Below are positions 44,564-53,692 of a DNA stretch of 64,000 bases, one piece after another. The first letter of the stretch is position 1; each line of letters starts with the position of its first letter. The stretch is from the NCBI GenBank assembly GCA_050303615.1, contig JBNLCC010000086.1:1-64000 (forward strand), read 5' to 3'. This stretch comes from CAZDXJ01 sp050303615. GTDB taxonomy: Bacteria > Pseudomonadota > Gammaproteobacteria > Methylococcales > Methylomonadaceae. The translations under genes were made by a program, and so were the position numbers. The notes under the pieces are model-generated. The model searched no databases, had not been told where the DNA came from, and worked only from the letters and a program-made list of their open reading frames with translations.

Positions 44564-46129
44564 TTATTTCCTGAACATTTCCAGCATGCGGCGGGTTACT
44601 AAAAAACCGCCGGCGATGTTGATTGAAGCAATTAGAATGGCGAGCCCGGCCAGCACGGTGATAAAGAAGCCGGGTGCGGATATTTGTACCAACGCGCCGA
44701 TAACGATAATACCGCTAATCGCGTTGGTGACACTCATCAACGGTGTATGCAGGGCCGGGGTGACATTCCAGATTACCTGGTAACCGACAAAACAGGCCAG
44801 CACAAATACCGTAAAGTGGGTCATGAAAGAGGCGGGAGCAGAGGACCCCACCGCGAATAACGCCAATCCGCCTAAAACCATCGGCAATAGCTGCTTGACC
44901 GGCTCGGGAAGCAGTGATTTCTTTTCCTCTTTCTTCACTTCGGCAACCGCCGGCGCTTCGGTTTGCGGTGCCGGAGCCGCGCTTATCTTCGGCGGCGGAG
45001 GCGGCCAGGTGATTTCACCTTGATTGATGACCGTTGTGCCGCGAATCACCTCATCGTCCATATTGATATTGACTTCACCGTTCTTTTCCGGGCTCAGTTC
45101 GGTGAGCAGATGGCGCAAGTTGGTGGCATACAATTGACTGGATTGCGCTGCCATGCGGCTAGGCAAATCGGTGTAGCCGATAATGGTGACGCCATGTTTG
45201 ACGACTGCCTTATTCGCTTCGGTCAGCTTACAGTTTCCGCCTTGCTCCGCTGCCAAGTCTACGATGACGCTGCCAGGTTTCATGCTTTCAACCATGCCTT
45301 CAGTAATCAGTTCCGGCGCCGGTTTGCCTGGAATCAGGGCGGTGGTGATGATGATATCGACCTCCATTGCCTGGCGGGCAAACAACTCCATTTCCGCCTT
45401 GATGAATTCGTCGGACATGGTTTTGGCATAACCGCCTGCACCGCTGCCGTCTTCTTCAAAATCAAGCATTAAAAATTCAGCATCCATACTTTCGATTTGT
45501 TCTTTGACCTCAGGGCGTGTATCGAATGACCTGACGATTGCGCCCATGCTTTTGGCAGCACCGATTGCCGCCAGGCCGGCAACGCCGGCGCCGATGACCA
45601 GCACTTTGGCCGGCGGAACTTTCCCGGCGGCGGTAATTTGCCCGGTAAAAAATCGGCCGAAATGTTGTGCCGCCTCGACTACCGCTCTGTAGCCGGCAAT
45701 ATTTGCCATTGAGCTCAGTGCATCAAGTTTCTGCGCGCGGGAAATACGCGGTACACTATCCATTGCGAGGACGGTCGCTTTTTTCGCCGCAAGCTTTTTC
45801 ATCAGGTCTGGATTTTGGCCCGGCCAGATAAAACTGATCAGGTTACCCCCTTCAGGGAGTAGTTCAATCTCGTCGATTGCCTGTTCCGGATGTTTTTCCG
45901 GCGGACGGACTTTCATGACCAGGTCGGAACTGCTCCACAGTGTTTTAGCGTCTGCGACAATTTCAACGCCGGCTTCCCGATAGGCGTCATCGGAAAAATT
46001 AGCCCCGTTACCGGCACCGGACTCAAGACAAACGCTGAATCCCAGTTTTTGTAATTGTTCTGCTACTGCAGGTGTTGTCGCAACTCGCTTTTCGCCACTG
46101 TGAATTTCTTTCGGAATACCGATTTTCAT
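44564..46129 (-). CDS. pntA: NAD(P) transhydrogenase subunit alpha
   Basis: The product is 521 residues, the fused form as in E. coli: NAD(H)-binding domain I (MKIGIPKEIHSGEKRVATTP, VLVIGAGVAGLAAIGAAKSMGAIVRSFDTRPEVKEQ) plus a C-terminal membrane region with four helices (about 400-515). A Pro/Ala-rich linker joins them. GAGGAGATATA precedes the ATG. First gene of the pntAB operon, leftward. Confidence 0.96.
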   Translation of the reverse strand: MKIGIPKEIHSGEKRVATTPAVAEQLQKLGFSVCLESGAGNGANFSDDAYREAGVEIVADAKTLWSSSDLVMKVRPPEKHPEQAIDEIELLPEGGNLISFIWPGQNPDLMKKLAAKKATVLAMDSVPRISRAQKLDALSSMANIAGYRAVVEAAQHFGRFFTGQITAAGKVPPAKVLVIGAGVAGLAAIGAAKSMGAIVRSFDTRPEVKEQIESMDAEFLMLDFEEDGSGAGGYAKTMSDEFIKAEMELFARQAMEVDIIITTALIPGKPAPELITEGMVESMKPGSVIVDLAAEQGGNCKLTEANKAVVKHGVTIIGYTDLPSRMAAQSSQLYATNLRHLLTELSPEKNGEVNINMDDEVIRGTTVINQGEITWPPPPPKISAAPAPQTEAPAVAEVKKEEKKSLLPEPVKQLLPMVLGGLALFAVGSSAPASFMTHFTVFVLACFVGYQVIWNVTPALHTPLMSVTNAISGIIVIGALVQISAPGFFITVLAGLAILIASINIAGGFLVTRRMLEMFRK

Positions 46130-46483
46130 TATATCTCCTCTTCACAATATGAGAGTTAAAGGCGTGAATAGCCAAGTTATTATTTTTTTCGAGAGGAAGA
46201 ATTGTGCTACAGATGTGCGACAAATCCTTTCCCAGAAAGGAGCATAGGGGATTGAGTTTTAATTTGCAATGTGATATCAAATTTTTTAGGCAAAAAATTG
46301 CGTGATCTTGATCTGTCCCCGCTTGTTTATTATTTCGTTCCGCATGGAGCGATCGGTAAATAGCTGGAGATGAGATTTACCATTATTGCCGGTGTCGTTT
46401 ATCTTTGCCGGCCTGTTGGGTATTTCTTGTCGCTGCGTTAAAATTGGGTTGCCAAAGACAGGGTAAATTTTGTACCGTGAACG
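46130..46483. other. Divergent intergenic region between pntA and the H4MPT island
   Basis: About 350 bases separate pntA (leftward) and the nucleotidyltransferase gene (rightward). Promoters for both must lie here. I found no strong -35/-10 pair and no operator-like palindrome. No reading frame is convincing. Confidence 0.4.
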
Positions 46484-47410
46484 ATGTTTTTAAGTAAGGA
46501 TTTTATCGAAACTGCTGAAGGCCTGGTTTTTGCAGTGGTGGAACATGGCTTGGAACAGGGCCGGGTGCTTTGTTTTTTGCGTTATGTCAGAGAAGGTTCG
46601 ACATGGCAAAAATATTCCACTCTGCAGGCCAATTCCTTTTTGCAAAGCACTTACCCGCAATATTTGTATTATTCAATCGCCAAAGATGTTCATCTGCATG
46701 CTGTTCCACCGGCAAAGATTGTTTGCCATCACCAACCCAGGCCCAGGCTGCAGACCTTGTTGCACAGTACTGACCTTGATGCAGTTGAAAGCGACTTGAA
46801 GCGGTTGTGTGTGTTATATCGGGGACAAGGACTTAATATGCAGGCCCTGGGAGTTACCGGCTCGCTATTGATTGGAGCGCAAAAACCGAATTCCGATATC
46901 GATTTGGTGGTTTACGGCCGCGAACATTTTTTTCAAGCCAGGAGTATCACCCAACGGCTTCTTGCGCAACATGAACTACAAAGTTTGCAGCAACAGGCAT
47001 GGCTCTCGACCTATCAACGGCGATCATGTGAATTGACTCTCGAAGAATATATTTGGCATGAGCGTCGAAAATTTAATAAAGCGCTGGTTAACAATCGCAA
47101 GTTTGATATAAGTTTGATTGCGGATGAGACGCAGGCAGAGCCGATAAAATTTAACAAGCAAGGCAGGATAACAATTCGAGCGTTAGTGGCGGATGATTCC
47201 CATGCCTATGATTATCCGGCCAGATTTATCATTGATCACGAGTTGGCCAATGAATGTGTGAGTTATACGGCGACCTATACCGGTCAGGCGGTCAGCGGCG
47301 AATGTATAGAAATCAGCGGGTTTTTGGAAATATCGGAACAGGGCGTGCGGCGCATGGTTGTCGGTTCCAGTCGTGAAGCACAGGGTGAATATATTAAAGT
47401 AATCCGATAA
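46484..47410 (+). CDS. Predicted nucleotidyltransferase, first gene of the H4MPT island
   Basis: The product is 308 residues. In the middle, ALGVTGSLLIGAQKPNSDIDLVVYG is the GS...DxD motif of polymerase-beta-type nucleotidyltransferases. The remainder is not recognised apart from a C-terminal beta-rich part. Similar proteins occur in archaea and in H4MPT-containing bacteria. It starts the cluster that contains beta-RFAP synthase, mch and fae, with 2 bases to the next gene, so a step in methanopterin making or attachment is a reasonable hypothesis. No signal peptide. Confidence 0.7.
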   Translation: MFLSKDFIETAEGLVFAVVEHGLEQGRVLCFLRYVREGSTWQKYSTLQANSFLQSTYPQYLYYSIAKDVHLHAVPPAKIVCHHQPRPRLQTLLHSTDLDAVESDLKRLCVLYRGQGLNMQALGVTGSLLIGAQKPNSDIDLVVYGREHFFQARSITQRLLAQHELQSLQQQAWLSTYQRRSCELTLEEYIWHERRKFNKALVNNRKFDISLIADETQAEPIKFNKQGRITIRALVADDSHAYDYPARFIIDHELANECVSYTATYTGQAVSGECIEISGFLEISEQGVRRMVVGSSREAQGEYIKVIR

Positions 47411-47412
47411 CG

Positions 47413-48087
47413 ATGCAACGATTACCTGACATTACCGCAGTGATTCTCGATATGGATGGTTTGGTGCTGGATACAGAGACCAGCTATTGCAGCGCCTGGA
47501 AAGAAGCGGCGCGATCCTTGGGCTTTAATCTCAGTGATGCGTTTTGCAGGTCGTTAACCGGCCTGCATTACCAAATGGTGGAACGGAAACTTGTCGATTA
47601 TTGCGGAGGCGGTCTGCCTTTGGCAGCATTTCGTGAGCGGAGCGCAAGTTATTGGCGGCAACAAGTCGAACAACACGGGATACGCATTAAACCGGGTTTC
47701 GACCGATTATACAGCCTGTTGCATCAGTCGCGCCTGCCTTATTGCCTGGCAACCAACAGCCGTATGGTCAATACGATGGAATGCTTGCGTTATGCCGGGA
47801 TCGACACGTTATTTACCCGCATCGTTTGCCGTGATCATGTCGCGGCTGCAAAACCGGCGCCGGATATTTTCTTTAAAGCAGCCGAATGCCTGGCAACGCC
47901 CATTGATAACTGTCTGATCGTGGAAGACTCGCATATCGGCATTCAGGCCGCCGAGCGTGCCGGCGGCTTTTCCGTATTGGTCCCTTCGGTTTTACCGGTT
48001 AAGCCGGAAACGCTATTGCTTGCGGATAAAACGGTATCGAATTTGTACGAATTGGCGGAATTATTACGTACAGGAATCACAAAATAG
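47413..48087 (+). CDS. HAD-superfamily hydrolase (beta-phosphoglucomutase-like)
   Basis: The product is 224 residues. HAD motifs are VILDMDGLVLDTE (nucleophile and acid Asp), CLATNSRM (motif II Ser/Thr), AKPAPDIFFKAA (Lys) and CLIVEDSHIGIQAAERAG (acidic pair). It acts on a phosphorylated small molecule. Since it lies between the nucleotidyltransferase (2 bases) and beta-RFAP synthase (about 55 bases), a phosphatase step of methanopterin synthesis is possible; it could equally be a general phosphatase. Confidence 0.85.
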   Translation: MQRLPDITAVILDMDGLVLDTETSYCSAWKEAARSLGFNLSDAFCRSLTGLHYQMVERKLVDYCGGGLPLAAFRERSASYWRQQVEQHGIRIKPGFDRLYSLLHQSRLPYCLATNSRMVNTMECLRYAGIDTLFTRIVCRDHVAAAKPAPDIFFKAAECLATPIDNCLIVEDSHIGIQAAERAGGFSVLVPSVLPVKPETLLLADKTVSNLYELAELLRTGITK

Positions 48088-48143
48088 TGCTGTGTTAATG
48101 TATAATTCCCTATTTTTTTTAGAGAAATTAGTTATAGATTCCT

Positions 48144-49106
48144 TTGAAGACTCAGTATTCTAAAGTTACCGTCATTGCACCGGCAAGGCTGCATATGGGA
48201 TTTATTGATTTAAGCGGAGCTTTAGGCCGCCATTTCGGCAGTATCGGTGTTGCCCTGAATGATATAACCACCCGGCTGACGATGGTCAATGCCGGACAAT
48301 GCGCGGTTTCCGGCTATGCTTCGAATCGTGCATTGCAATGTACAAAAAAACTCTGCGGTGCGCTGCAGGTGCGGGATAATCTTAAAATCGACATTAAATC
48401 AGCGATACCTGAACATGTGGGACTGGGTTCTGGCACCCAAATGTCCCTGGCGATCGGCATGGCGATCAATTCCCTTTATGGTTTGGGACTGACAGTGAGG
48501 GATATCGCCCAACTGACCGACCGCGGTGCCCGTTCCGGGATCGGAATCGGCGTTTTTGAGCAAGGCGGGCTGGTAGTCGATGGCGGCAGGGGCAGTAATA
48601 CGCTGACTCCGCCGGTGGTTTCGCACATTGATGTGCCCGAACACTGGCGTTTTTTATTGGTTTTTGATAAACGTGGTCAAGGCCTGCATGGCGCGCAGGA
48701 AATTGCCGCCTTTGAAACGTTACCCGATTTTCCGCAACAGGAAGCGGCGCGCTTGTGTTATTTGCTGATGATGCAAGGGCTGCCGGCCATCGCTGAAAAC
48801 GACATTGTCAAGTTCGGCGAGGTCATCAGTCAAGTGCAGAGATCGGTAGGCGAGCATTTTGCAGCGGCACAGGGCGGCGTATTTACCAGTCCTGAGGTCG
48901 GCCAGGTGATGGATTGGCTGGCCGCGCAAGGGGCGGTTGCAATAGGACAAACATCCTGGGGGCCAACCGGGTTTTGCGCTGTTGCCGATCCACACCGGGC
49001 GGACATGTTAAAACACGACGCCGAACAGCGGTTCGGGCATTTGAATACCCTAGAATTTATGTCGGTCAGCGCAAGAAACAGTGGCGGTGACGTGATTGTC
49101 GAATAA
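48144..49106 (+). CDS. Beta-ribofuranosylaminobenzene 5'-phosphate synthase
   Basis: The product is 320 residues. GHMP-kinase-like fold: VTVIAPARLHMGFIDLSGALGRHFGSIGVAL, HVGLGSGTQMSLAIGMAIN, and the late SWGPTGFCAV. It condenses p-hydroxy/aminobenzoate with PRPP, releasing CO2 and PPi, the first committed step of the methanopterin side chain (archaeal MptG, methylotroph orf4-type). The start is a TTG at 48144 with a weak ribosome site. The 3' end overlaps the ATP-grasp gene by 11 bases. Confidence 0.92.
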   Translation: MKTQYSKVTVIAPARLHMGFIDLSGALGRHFGSIGVALNDITTRLTMVNAGQCAVSGYASNRALQCTKKLCGALQVRDNLKIDIKSAIPEHVGLGSGTQMSLAIGMAINSLYGLGLTVRDIAQLTDRGARSGIGIGVFEQGGLVVDGGRGSNTLTPPVVSHIDVPEHWRFLLVFDKRGQGLHGAQEIAAFETLPDFPQQEAARLCYLLMMQGLPAIAENDIVKFGEVISQVQRSVGEHFAAAQGGVFTSPEVGQVMDWLAAQGAVAIGQTSWGPTGFCAVADPHRADMLKHDAEQRFGHLNTLEFMSVSARNSGGDVIVE

Positions 49107-50229
49107 TCAACTGCTGATTGTTGCCAACTCCGCCAGAATGTTGGCGCAATCGGCGCGCAAGGCGGGTTACGTGCCCTTGGTGATCGATTTATTCGGCGAC
49201 GGGGATACCCGGGAGGCGGCAAAGGACGTTATTGTAATCGACAGCCTGGAGCCTGCGGCATTGTCATCCGCTTGCGACCGGATCATCGGCCGAAACCGGA
49301 TTTGCGGCGTCGTTTACGGCAGCGGTTTGGAATGTTATCCGCAAACTCTGACATTATTGGCGGCAAGCTTTAAGCTGTTGGGAAATACACCCGATACCTT
49401 CGAAAAGATTCAAAATAAAACGCAGTTCTTTGCGATTTTGGAACAACTGAATATCACGTTTCCTGAGGCCCGCTTTATCGCTCCCGATGATGCCGGAAAG
49501 TGGTTGATAAAACCGTTCGCCGGCCAAGGGGGGCAGCATATTAGACATTACCGCGAACCGACTTCACCTATACGTTCAACGCGCCCACCGGGCTGCAAAC
49601 TTGCCGCGCATGATCAGGGTTTTTACTGGCAGCGATATGTGTCCGGTCAGCCAATGTCGGTGCTTTTTCTGGCAGATGGTCAAAACCAGCGGATCATCGG
49701 GTTTAATCGGGAATGGTCTTTGCCCGGCAGTTTTGTGTTTTCAGGAATAGTTCACGACGCAGAATTTCCGGAGGGACAGCGGCGGCTGATCGAAAACTGG
49801 CTGCAAAAATTGGTGCCTGTTTTTAAATTAAAAGGATTGAACAGCCTGGATTTTATTTGGGATGGAAAGCGGTGCCGGGTGTTGGAAATCAACCCGCGGC
49901 CATCGGCCAGTATGGCTATTTACGAAAACGACTATACCGACGGACTGTTAAATGAACATCTCAAGTGTTGCCGTGGGCAGCTTAGCCGCTATACGCCTCA
50001 GACAAATAAAACGATTCAAGCCTACCGGATTGTTTACGCTGAAAGGGATATGCGTATTACCGGCAACATTGACTGGCCGTTATGGTGTATGGATAGACCC
50101 TATGCTGCTTGTATAATTCGCGCGGGCAGGCCGATTTGCAGTATTATGGCAGCCGGAAATTGTTTGCGGGAAGTATATCGGCTACTGCAGACAAGACAAC
50201 AACTTGTGATCAATAAATTTAGAGAGTGA
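49096..50229 (+). CDS. ATP-grasp protein of the H4MPT island (orf17-like)
   Basis: The product is 377 residues. An N-terminal Rossmann-like region (LLIVANSARMLAQSARKAGY) precedes an ATP-grasp domain: KWLIKPFAGQGGQHIRHY, GFYWQRYVSGQPMSVLF, and LNSLDFIWDGKRCRVLEINPRPSASM (metal-binding Glu/Asn). It likely joins an acid and an amine with ATP hydrolysis. A homologue named orf17 lies in the methanopterin cluster of Methylobacterium. The start is a TTG overlapping the previous stop, so translation is probably coupled. The exact substrate is unknown. Confidence 0.8.
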   Translation: MSNNQLLIVANSARMLAQSARKAGYVPLVIDLFGDGDTREAAKDVIVIDSLEPAALSSACDRIIGRNRICGVVYGSGLECYPQTLTLLAASFKLLGNTPDTFEKIQNKTQFFAILEQLNITFPEARFIAPDDAGKWLIKPFAGQGGQHIRHYREPTSPIRSTRPPGCKLAAHDQGFYWQRYVSGQPMSVLFLADGQNQRIIGFNREWSLPGSFVFSGIVHDAEFPEGQRRLIENWLQKLVPVFKLKGLNSLDFIWDGKRCRVLEINPRPSASMAIYENDYTDGLLNEHLKCCRGQLSRYTPQTNKTIQAYRIVYAERDMRITGNIDWPLWCMDRPYAACIIRAGRPICSIMAAGNCLREVYRLLQTRQQLVINKFRE

Positions 50230-50233
50230 ATGA

Positions 50234-51193
50234 ATGATGGAATACACTGCCAGCGTTAACAAACTGACACAACCGTTGGTTAAAGCATTAATTGACAACG
50301 CGGACAAATTACGAATTGAGGTGCGGAAGCTGGAAAACGGCTGCACTATTGTCGATGCCGGAATCAATGTGCCGGGCGGCATTGAAGCGGGTCGCTTGAT
50401 TACCGAAATTTGCCTGGGTGGCATGGGTAATGTGACGCTTTCGCACAGTCCTTACACGGGCAATTGGCCTTTAACGGTGAATGTCCATACCGGAAATCCG
50501 GTATTGGCATGTCTGGGCAGTCAATATGCAGGCTGGAGTTTATCGCATGAGAAATATTACGCGCTGGGTTCCGGTCCAGCACGGGCGATTTCCGCGAAAG
50601 AAGAGCTGTTCGCCGAATTAGGCTATAAAGATGACGCGGAAGAAACCGTCCTGGTCATTGAAAATGATAAAATTCCGCCGTTGGCAATCGTCGAGAAAGT
50701 TGCGGCAGCGTGTCGGGTTGCGCCATCCGCCCTGACTGTCATCGTTACTCCTACCAGCAGTCTGGCGGGGTGTGTGCAGGTAGTAGGGCGGGTCTTGGAA
50801 GTGGCAATGCATAAAGCCCATGAATTGCATTTTCCGTTGCAAGACATCATTGACGGGAGCGGCAGTGCTCCGATTTGCCCCCCCCATCCTGATTTCATAC
50901 AGGCGATGGGGCGCACCAATGATGCAATTTTGTTTGCCGGGCAAGTGCACCTTTTTGTCAAAGGCAGCGATCAGGCTGCCGAACAATTGGCCAATGAATT
51001 ACCCAGTTCCACTTCAAAAGACTATGGCAAGCCGTTTGCGCAGATCTTCAAAGAATACGATTTTGACTTCTTTAAAGTCGACGGTATGTTGTTCAGCCCT
51101 GCCAGTGTCATTGTAACCGCATTGGAGTCCGGGAACAGTTATCATGCCGGTCAATTGGACGAAGCGCTATTGAATAAATCTTTCGGAGCCTGA
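50234..51193 (+). CDS. mch: Methenyltetrahydromethanopterin cyclohydrolase
   Basis: The product is 319 residues, the usual length. It interconverts methenyl-H4MPT and formyl-H4MPT in formaldehyde oxidation. Landmarks are CTIVDAGINVPGGIEAGRLITEICLGG, SPYTGNWPLTVNVHTGNPVLACLGSQYAGW, GSGPARA, ADEMVLV-like ETVLVIE, and IAPTSSLAG-like VTPTSSLAGCVQVVGR. It starts 4 bases after the upstream ATP-grasp gene; there are two consecutive ATG codons (50234, 50237). Confidence 0.96.
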   Translation: MMEYTASVNKLTQPLVKALIDNADKLRIEVRKLENGCTIVDAGINVPGGIEAGRLITEICLGGMGNVTLSHSPYTGNWPLTVNVHTGNPVLACLGSQYAGWSLSHEKYYALGSGPARAISAKEELFAELGYKDDAEETVLVIENDKIPPLAIVEKVAAACRVAPSALTVIVTPTSSLAGCVQVVGRVLEVAMHKAHELHFPLQDIIDGSGSAPICPPHPDFIQAMGRTNDAILFAGQVHLFVKGSDQAAEQLANELPSSTSKDYGKPFAQIFKEYDFDFFKVDGMLFSPASVIVTALESGNSYHAGQLDEALLNKSFGA

Positions 51194-51197
51194 TTAG

Positions 51198-52115
51198 ATG
51201 GGGCGGATTGCCATTTTTACCGATGACCCGGGCTGGCATGGGGCCAGATTGCGCCAGGCTTTTGCCGGGCGTGGCTATGTGAGTGACTACGTTTCGCTGA
51301 CCGAATGCCGGATCTGCGTCGATGCCCAATCCTTGCCGATTATCATTCCCGGTTTTGAACAGGCTTTGCCTGACGGGGTATTTGTCAGGGGAGTGCCGGG
51401 CGGTTCGCTGGAAGAAGTGGTTTTTTATCTTGATATTCTGCATGCGTTAAAAAAAATGGGTATCCCGGTTTATAACGACGGTCACGCCATTGAGCGCAGC
51501 GTCGATAAGGCGATGACCAGTTTTTTACTGCGGCATGCCGGTATCCCGACGCCGTTGACCTGGGTTGTCCGTAGCCGATCGGAAGCATTGGCGATTGCCG
51601 AACGAGAGCTGGAACAAGGTTTTGATTTGGTGACTAAACCGATATTCGGATCCCAGGGCGAGGGCTTACGACGCTTTAATAAAATGGCTGATCTGTTTTG
51701 GCTGACCGGTAGTCACGGTATTTATTATTTGCAGCGGTTTGTCGAGTCTGAAGGCGACGGCTATTCCGATTGGCGGGTGTTTGTCATGAACGGCCGGGTG
51801 ATTGCGGCAATGCTGCGTAAAGGCGTTTGCTGGCTGAATAATATTGCGCGCGGCGCCAGCTGTGAAGCCGTTCAAACGGATAGTACTATAGTCGCGTTGG
51901 CCTTGCGGGCGGTGCATGCCTTGCAGATGGATTATGCCGGCGTCGATATTATCCGCGATCGTGACGGAAATTATTCGGTGATCGAAGTCAATAGCATTCC
52001 TGCCTGGAAAGGGCTGCAGAGTGTTTGCGGGGTAGACGTCGCTGAGTTATTGGCCGATGATCTGATCAGTCGCTATTTGAATCAGGATAAAACCTTACAA
52101 GGGGCTGCGGTTTGA
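51198..52115 (+). CDS. RimK-like ATP-grasp ligase of the H4MPT island (orf5-like)
   Basis: The product is 305 residues. RimK-type ATP-grasp landmarks: SVDKAMTSFLLRHAGIPTPLTWV, FDLVTKPIFGSQGEGL, YYLQRFVESEGDGYSDWRVFVMNGRVIAAM and YAGVDIIRDRDGNYSVIEVNSIPAWKG. The nearest described relatives add glutamate to cofactors (archaeal MptN/CofF type), so a glutamyl or similar ligation on H4MPT is likely but unproven. A homologue named orf5 sits beside mch in Methylobacterium. Starts 4 bases after mch. Confidence 0.85.
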   Translation: MGRIAIFTDDPGWHGARLRQAFAGRGYVSDYVSLTECRICVDAQSLPIIIPGFEQALPDGVFVRGVPGGSLEEVVFYLDILHALKKMGIPVYNDGHAIERSVDKAMTSFLLRHAGIPTPLTWVVRSRSEALAIAERELEQGFDLVTKPIFGSQGEGLRRFNKMADLFWLTGSHGIYYLQRFVESEGDGYSDWRVFVMNGRVIAAMLRKGVCWLNNIARGASCEAVQTDSTIVALALRAVHALQMDYAGVDIIRDRDGNYSVIEVNSIPAWKGLQSVCGVDVAELLADDLISRYLNQDKTLQGAAV

Positions 52116-52981
52116 TAGGCTTCATTGCTCGCGAGCGACTGATAGAAAGTTATCAATTTGCATGCGAAATGGATGTGCAGGCTTTTAAACCCGGCAATGT
52201 CAGCGTGTATGCCGATGGTCACGATATGACCGTGGCAGACTTCCGAATGAGCGCGCAAGCGAGCGCCGAACCGATTACCAATCCGGATTATTCGTTGGGC
52301 GAAAAAATCTATTTTGCGGTTAAAGCGACCAGGGAAGCGGTCGGCTGTAATACAAATTTAGGTATCATTTTGTTATGCGCACCGATGTTGCATGCACTGC
52401 TTAATCAGCCGCAAGCAAAGTCGCTCAGGTCAGCGTTAAGCGAGGTTATCGCATCTACCACGGTGGCAGACGCGGATTGGGTGTTTCGCGCCATTACCTT
52501 GGCCTCCCCCGGGGGGCTGGGAGAGGCAAAAGAGCAAGATGTACGGGAAAAACCGCAAGTCACATTAACCCAAGCCATGGTGATAGCCGCGGATAAGGAT
52601 CGCATCGCATTTCAATACAAAACAAATTATAAAGATATTTTTGATTTTGCTATTTTCAGGTATAATGATACACTCTATCGGTGGGGGGGTAGTGATTGGG
52701 CGGCATCAGCGGTTTTTGCCGGGTTGTTGCGCCAATTTCCGGATAGTCACATCGAGAGAAAATACGGCAATAAATTCACCGGGATGGTGGCGGCCAGAAT
52801 GGCTTTGATTGACCGGGAACTGTCAAGAACCGATAGGCCTGAACGATTGCAAGAGATGCTGTTGAATACAGACCAAGAGTTCAAGTCTGCAGGGCTCAAC
52901 CCGGGTACTACTGCTGATCTGACAGTTGCGACTGTTTTGGCGGCGTATCTGGACAAAATGCTCAATAAGAAAAAATTTTAA
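52112..52981 (+). CDS. CitG/MdcB-family triphosphoribosyl-dephospho-CoA synthase-like protein (orf7-like)
   Basis: The product is 289 residues. CitG-family motifs: FKPGNVSVYADGHDMT (KPGNVS), GCNTNLGIILLCAPM, ASPGGLG and a late LNPGTTADLTVATVLAAYL. CitG makes the 2'-(5''-triphosphoribosyl)-dephospho-CoA prosthetic group; in H4MPT clusters the orf7-like paralogue probably transfers a phosphoribosyl-type group during cofactor making. The start is a TTG that overlaps the preceding stop by 4 bases (TTGA). Confidence 0.82.
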   Translation: MIGFIARERLIESYQFACEMDVQAFKPGNVSVYADGHDMTVADFRMSAQASAEPITNPDYSLGEKIYFAVKATREAVGCNTNLGIILLCAPMLHALLNQPQAKSLRSALSEVIASTTVADADWVFRAITLASPGGLGEAKEQDVREKPQVTLTQAMVIAADKDRIAFQYKTNYKDIFDFAIFRYNDTLYRWGGSDWAASAVFAGLLRQFPDSHIERKYGNKFTGMVAARMALIDRELSRTDRPERLQEMLLNTDQEFKSAGLNPGTTADLTVATVLAAYLDKMLNKKKF

Positions 52982-53109
52982 CTTTCCAGGGTATCGTATG
53001 CGCATTGGTTTTTGAAAAAAGCGATGAATGCTACGCACCTACATTAAAGTTTTTTGATATTTAATTCATTACTTTTTTTATTCTTTTTTGTTCATAGGAG
53101 ACAACTAGC

Positions 53110-53619
53110 ATGGCAAAAATTAACAACACTCGCGTAGGCGAATCTCTCGTAGGTGACGGCAACGAAGTGGCTCATATCGACTTGATCATCGGTCCTAGAG
53201 GTTCGGCAGCTGAATCTGCGTTCGCTAACTGCTTGACAAATAATAAAGACGGGTTTTCAAGCCTGTTGGCTGTTGTCGCTCCTAACCTGATGGTGAAGCC
53301 GGCAACTGTAATGTTCAACAAAGTTACAATTAAAGGCTCAAAACAAGCTGTTCAAATGTTTGGTCCTGCTCAACGCGGTGTTGCCATGGCTGTAGCTGAT
53401 TGTGTTGAAAACGGCACAATCCCGGCAGACGAGGCTGATGATTTATTTGTTGCAGTCGGTGTGTTCATTCACTGGATGGCAGAAGACGATGCAAAAATCC
53501 AGCAATACAACTATGAAGCAACTAAAGAAGCTCTTGAGCGCGCTATTGCCGGAACTCCAACAGCAGCCGAAGTTGTTAAAGGTAAAGCCACAGCACAACA
53601 TCCTTTCGCTGCTAACTAA
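53110..53619 (+). CDS. fae: Formaldehyde-activating enzyme
   Basis: The product is 169 residues. It condenses formaldehyde with H4MPT to methylene-H4MPT, the entry to the oxidation pathway. Landmarks are VGESLVGDGNEVAHIDLIIGPRGSAAE (catalytic His in the AHIDL segment), KPATVMFNKVTIKGSKQAVQMFGPAQ and VFIHWMAEDDAKIQQYNYEAT. A strong AGGAG precedes the ATG. The 128-base gap upstream suggests an own promoter; a strong terminator follows. Smooth, T-rich codon choice fits a very highly expressed protein. Confidence 0.97.
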   Translation: MAKINNTRVGESLVGDGNEVAHIDLIIGPRGSAAESAFANCLTNNKDGFSSLLAVVAPNLMVKPATVMFNKVTIKGSKQAVQMFGPAQRGVAMAVADCVENGTIPADEADDLFVAVGVFIHWMAEDDAKIQQYNYEATKEALERAIAGTPTAAEVVKGKATAQHPFAAN

Positions 53620-53645
53620 GTTTTATATAGCTTCAGGATATAAGG

Positions 53646-53677
53646 AAAATACCCCGGCTCGGCCGGGGTATTTTTTT
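53646..53677 (+). terminator. Intrinsic terminator of fae
   Basis: The stem TACCCCGGC/GCCGGGGTA (53650-53658 with 53662-53670) with a TCG loop, extended by A/T pairs, is followed by T7 (53671-53677). It lies about 27 bases after the fae stop and separates it from the convergent HisA-like gene. The leading A tract lets it also stop leftward transcription. Confidence 0.95.
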
Positions 53678-53692
53678 GCGGCAACATTTTAG

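Noticed and set aside
44963..45472. 169-codon open frame on the plus strand
   Set aside because: Antisense to pntA, no domain, no ribosome site.
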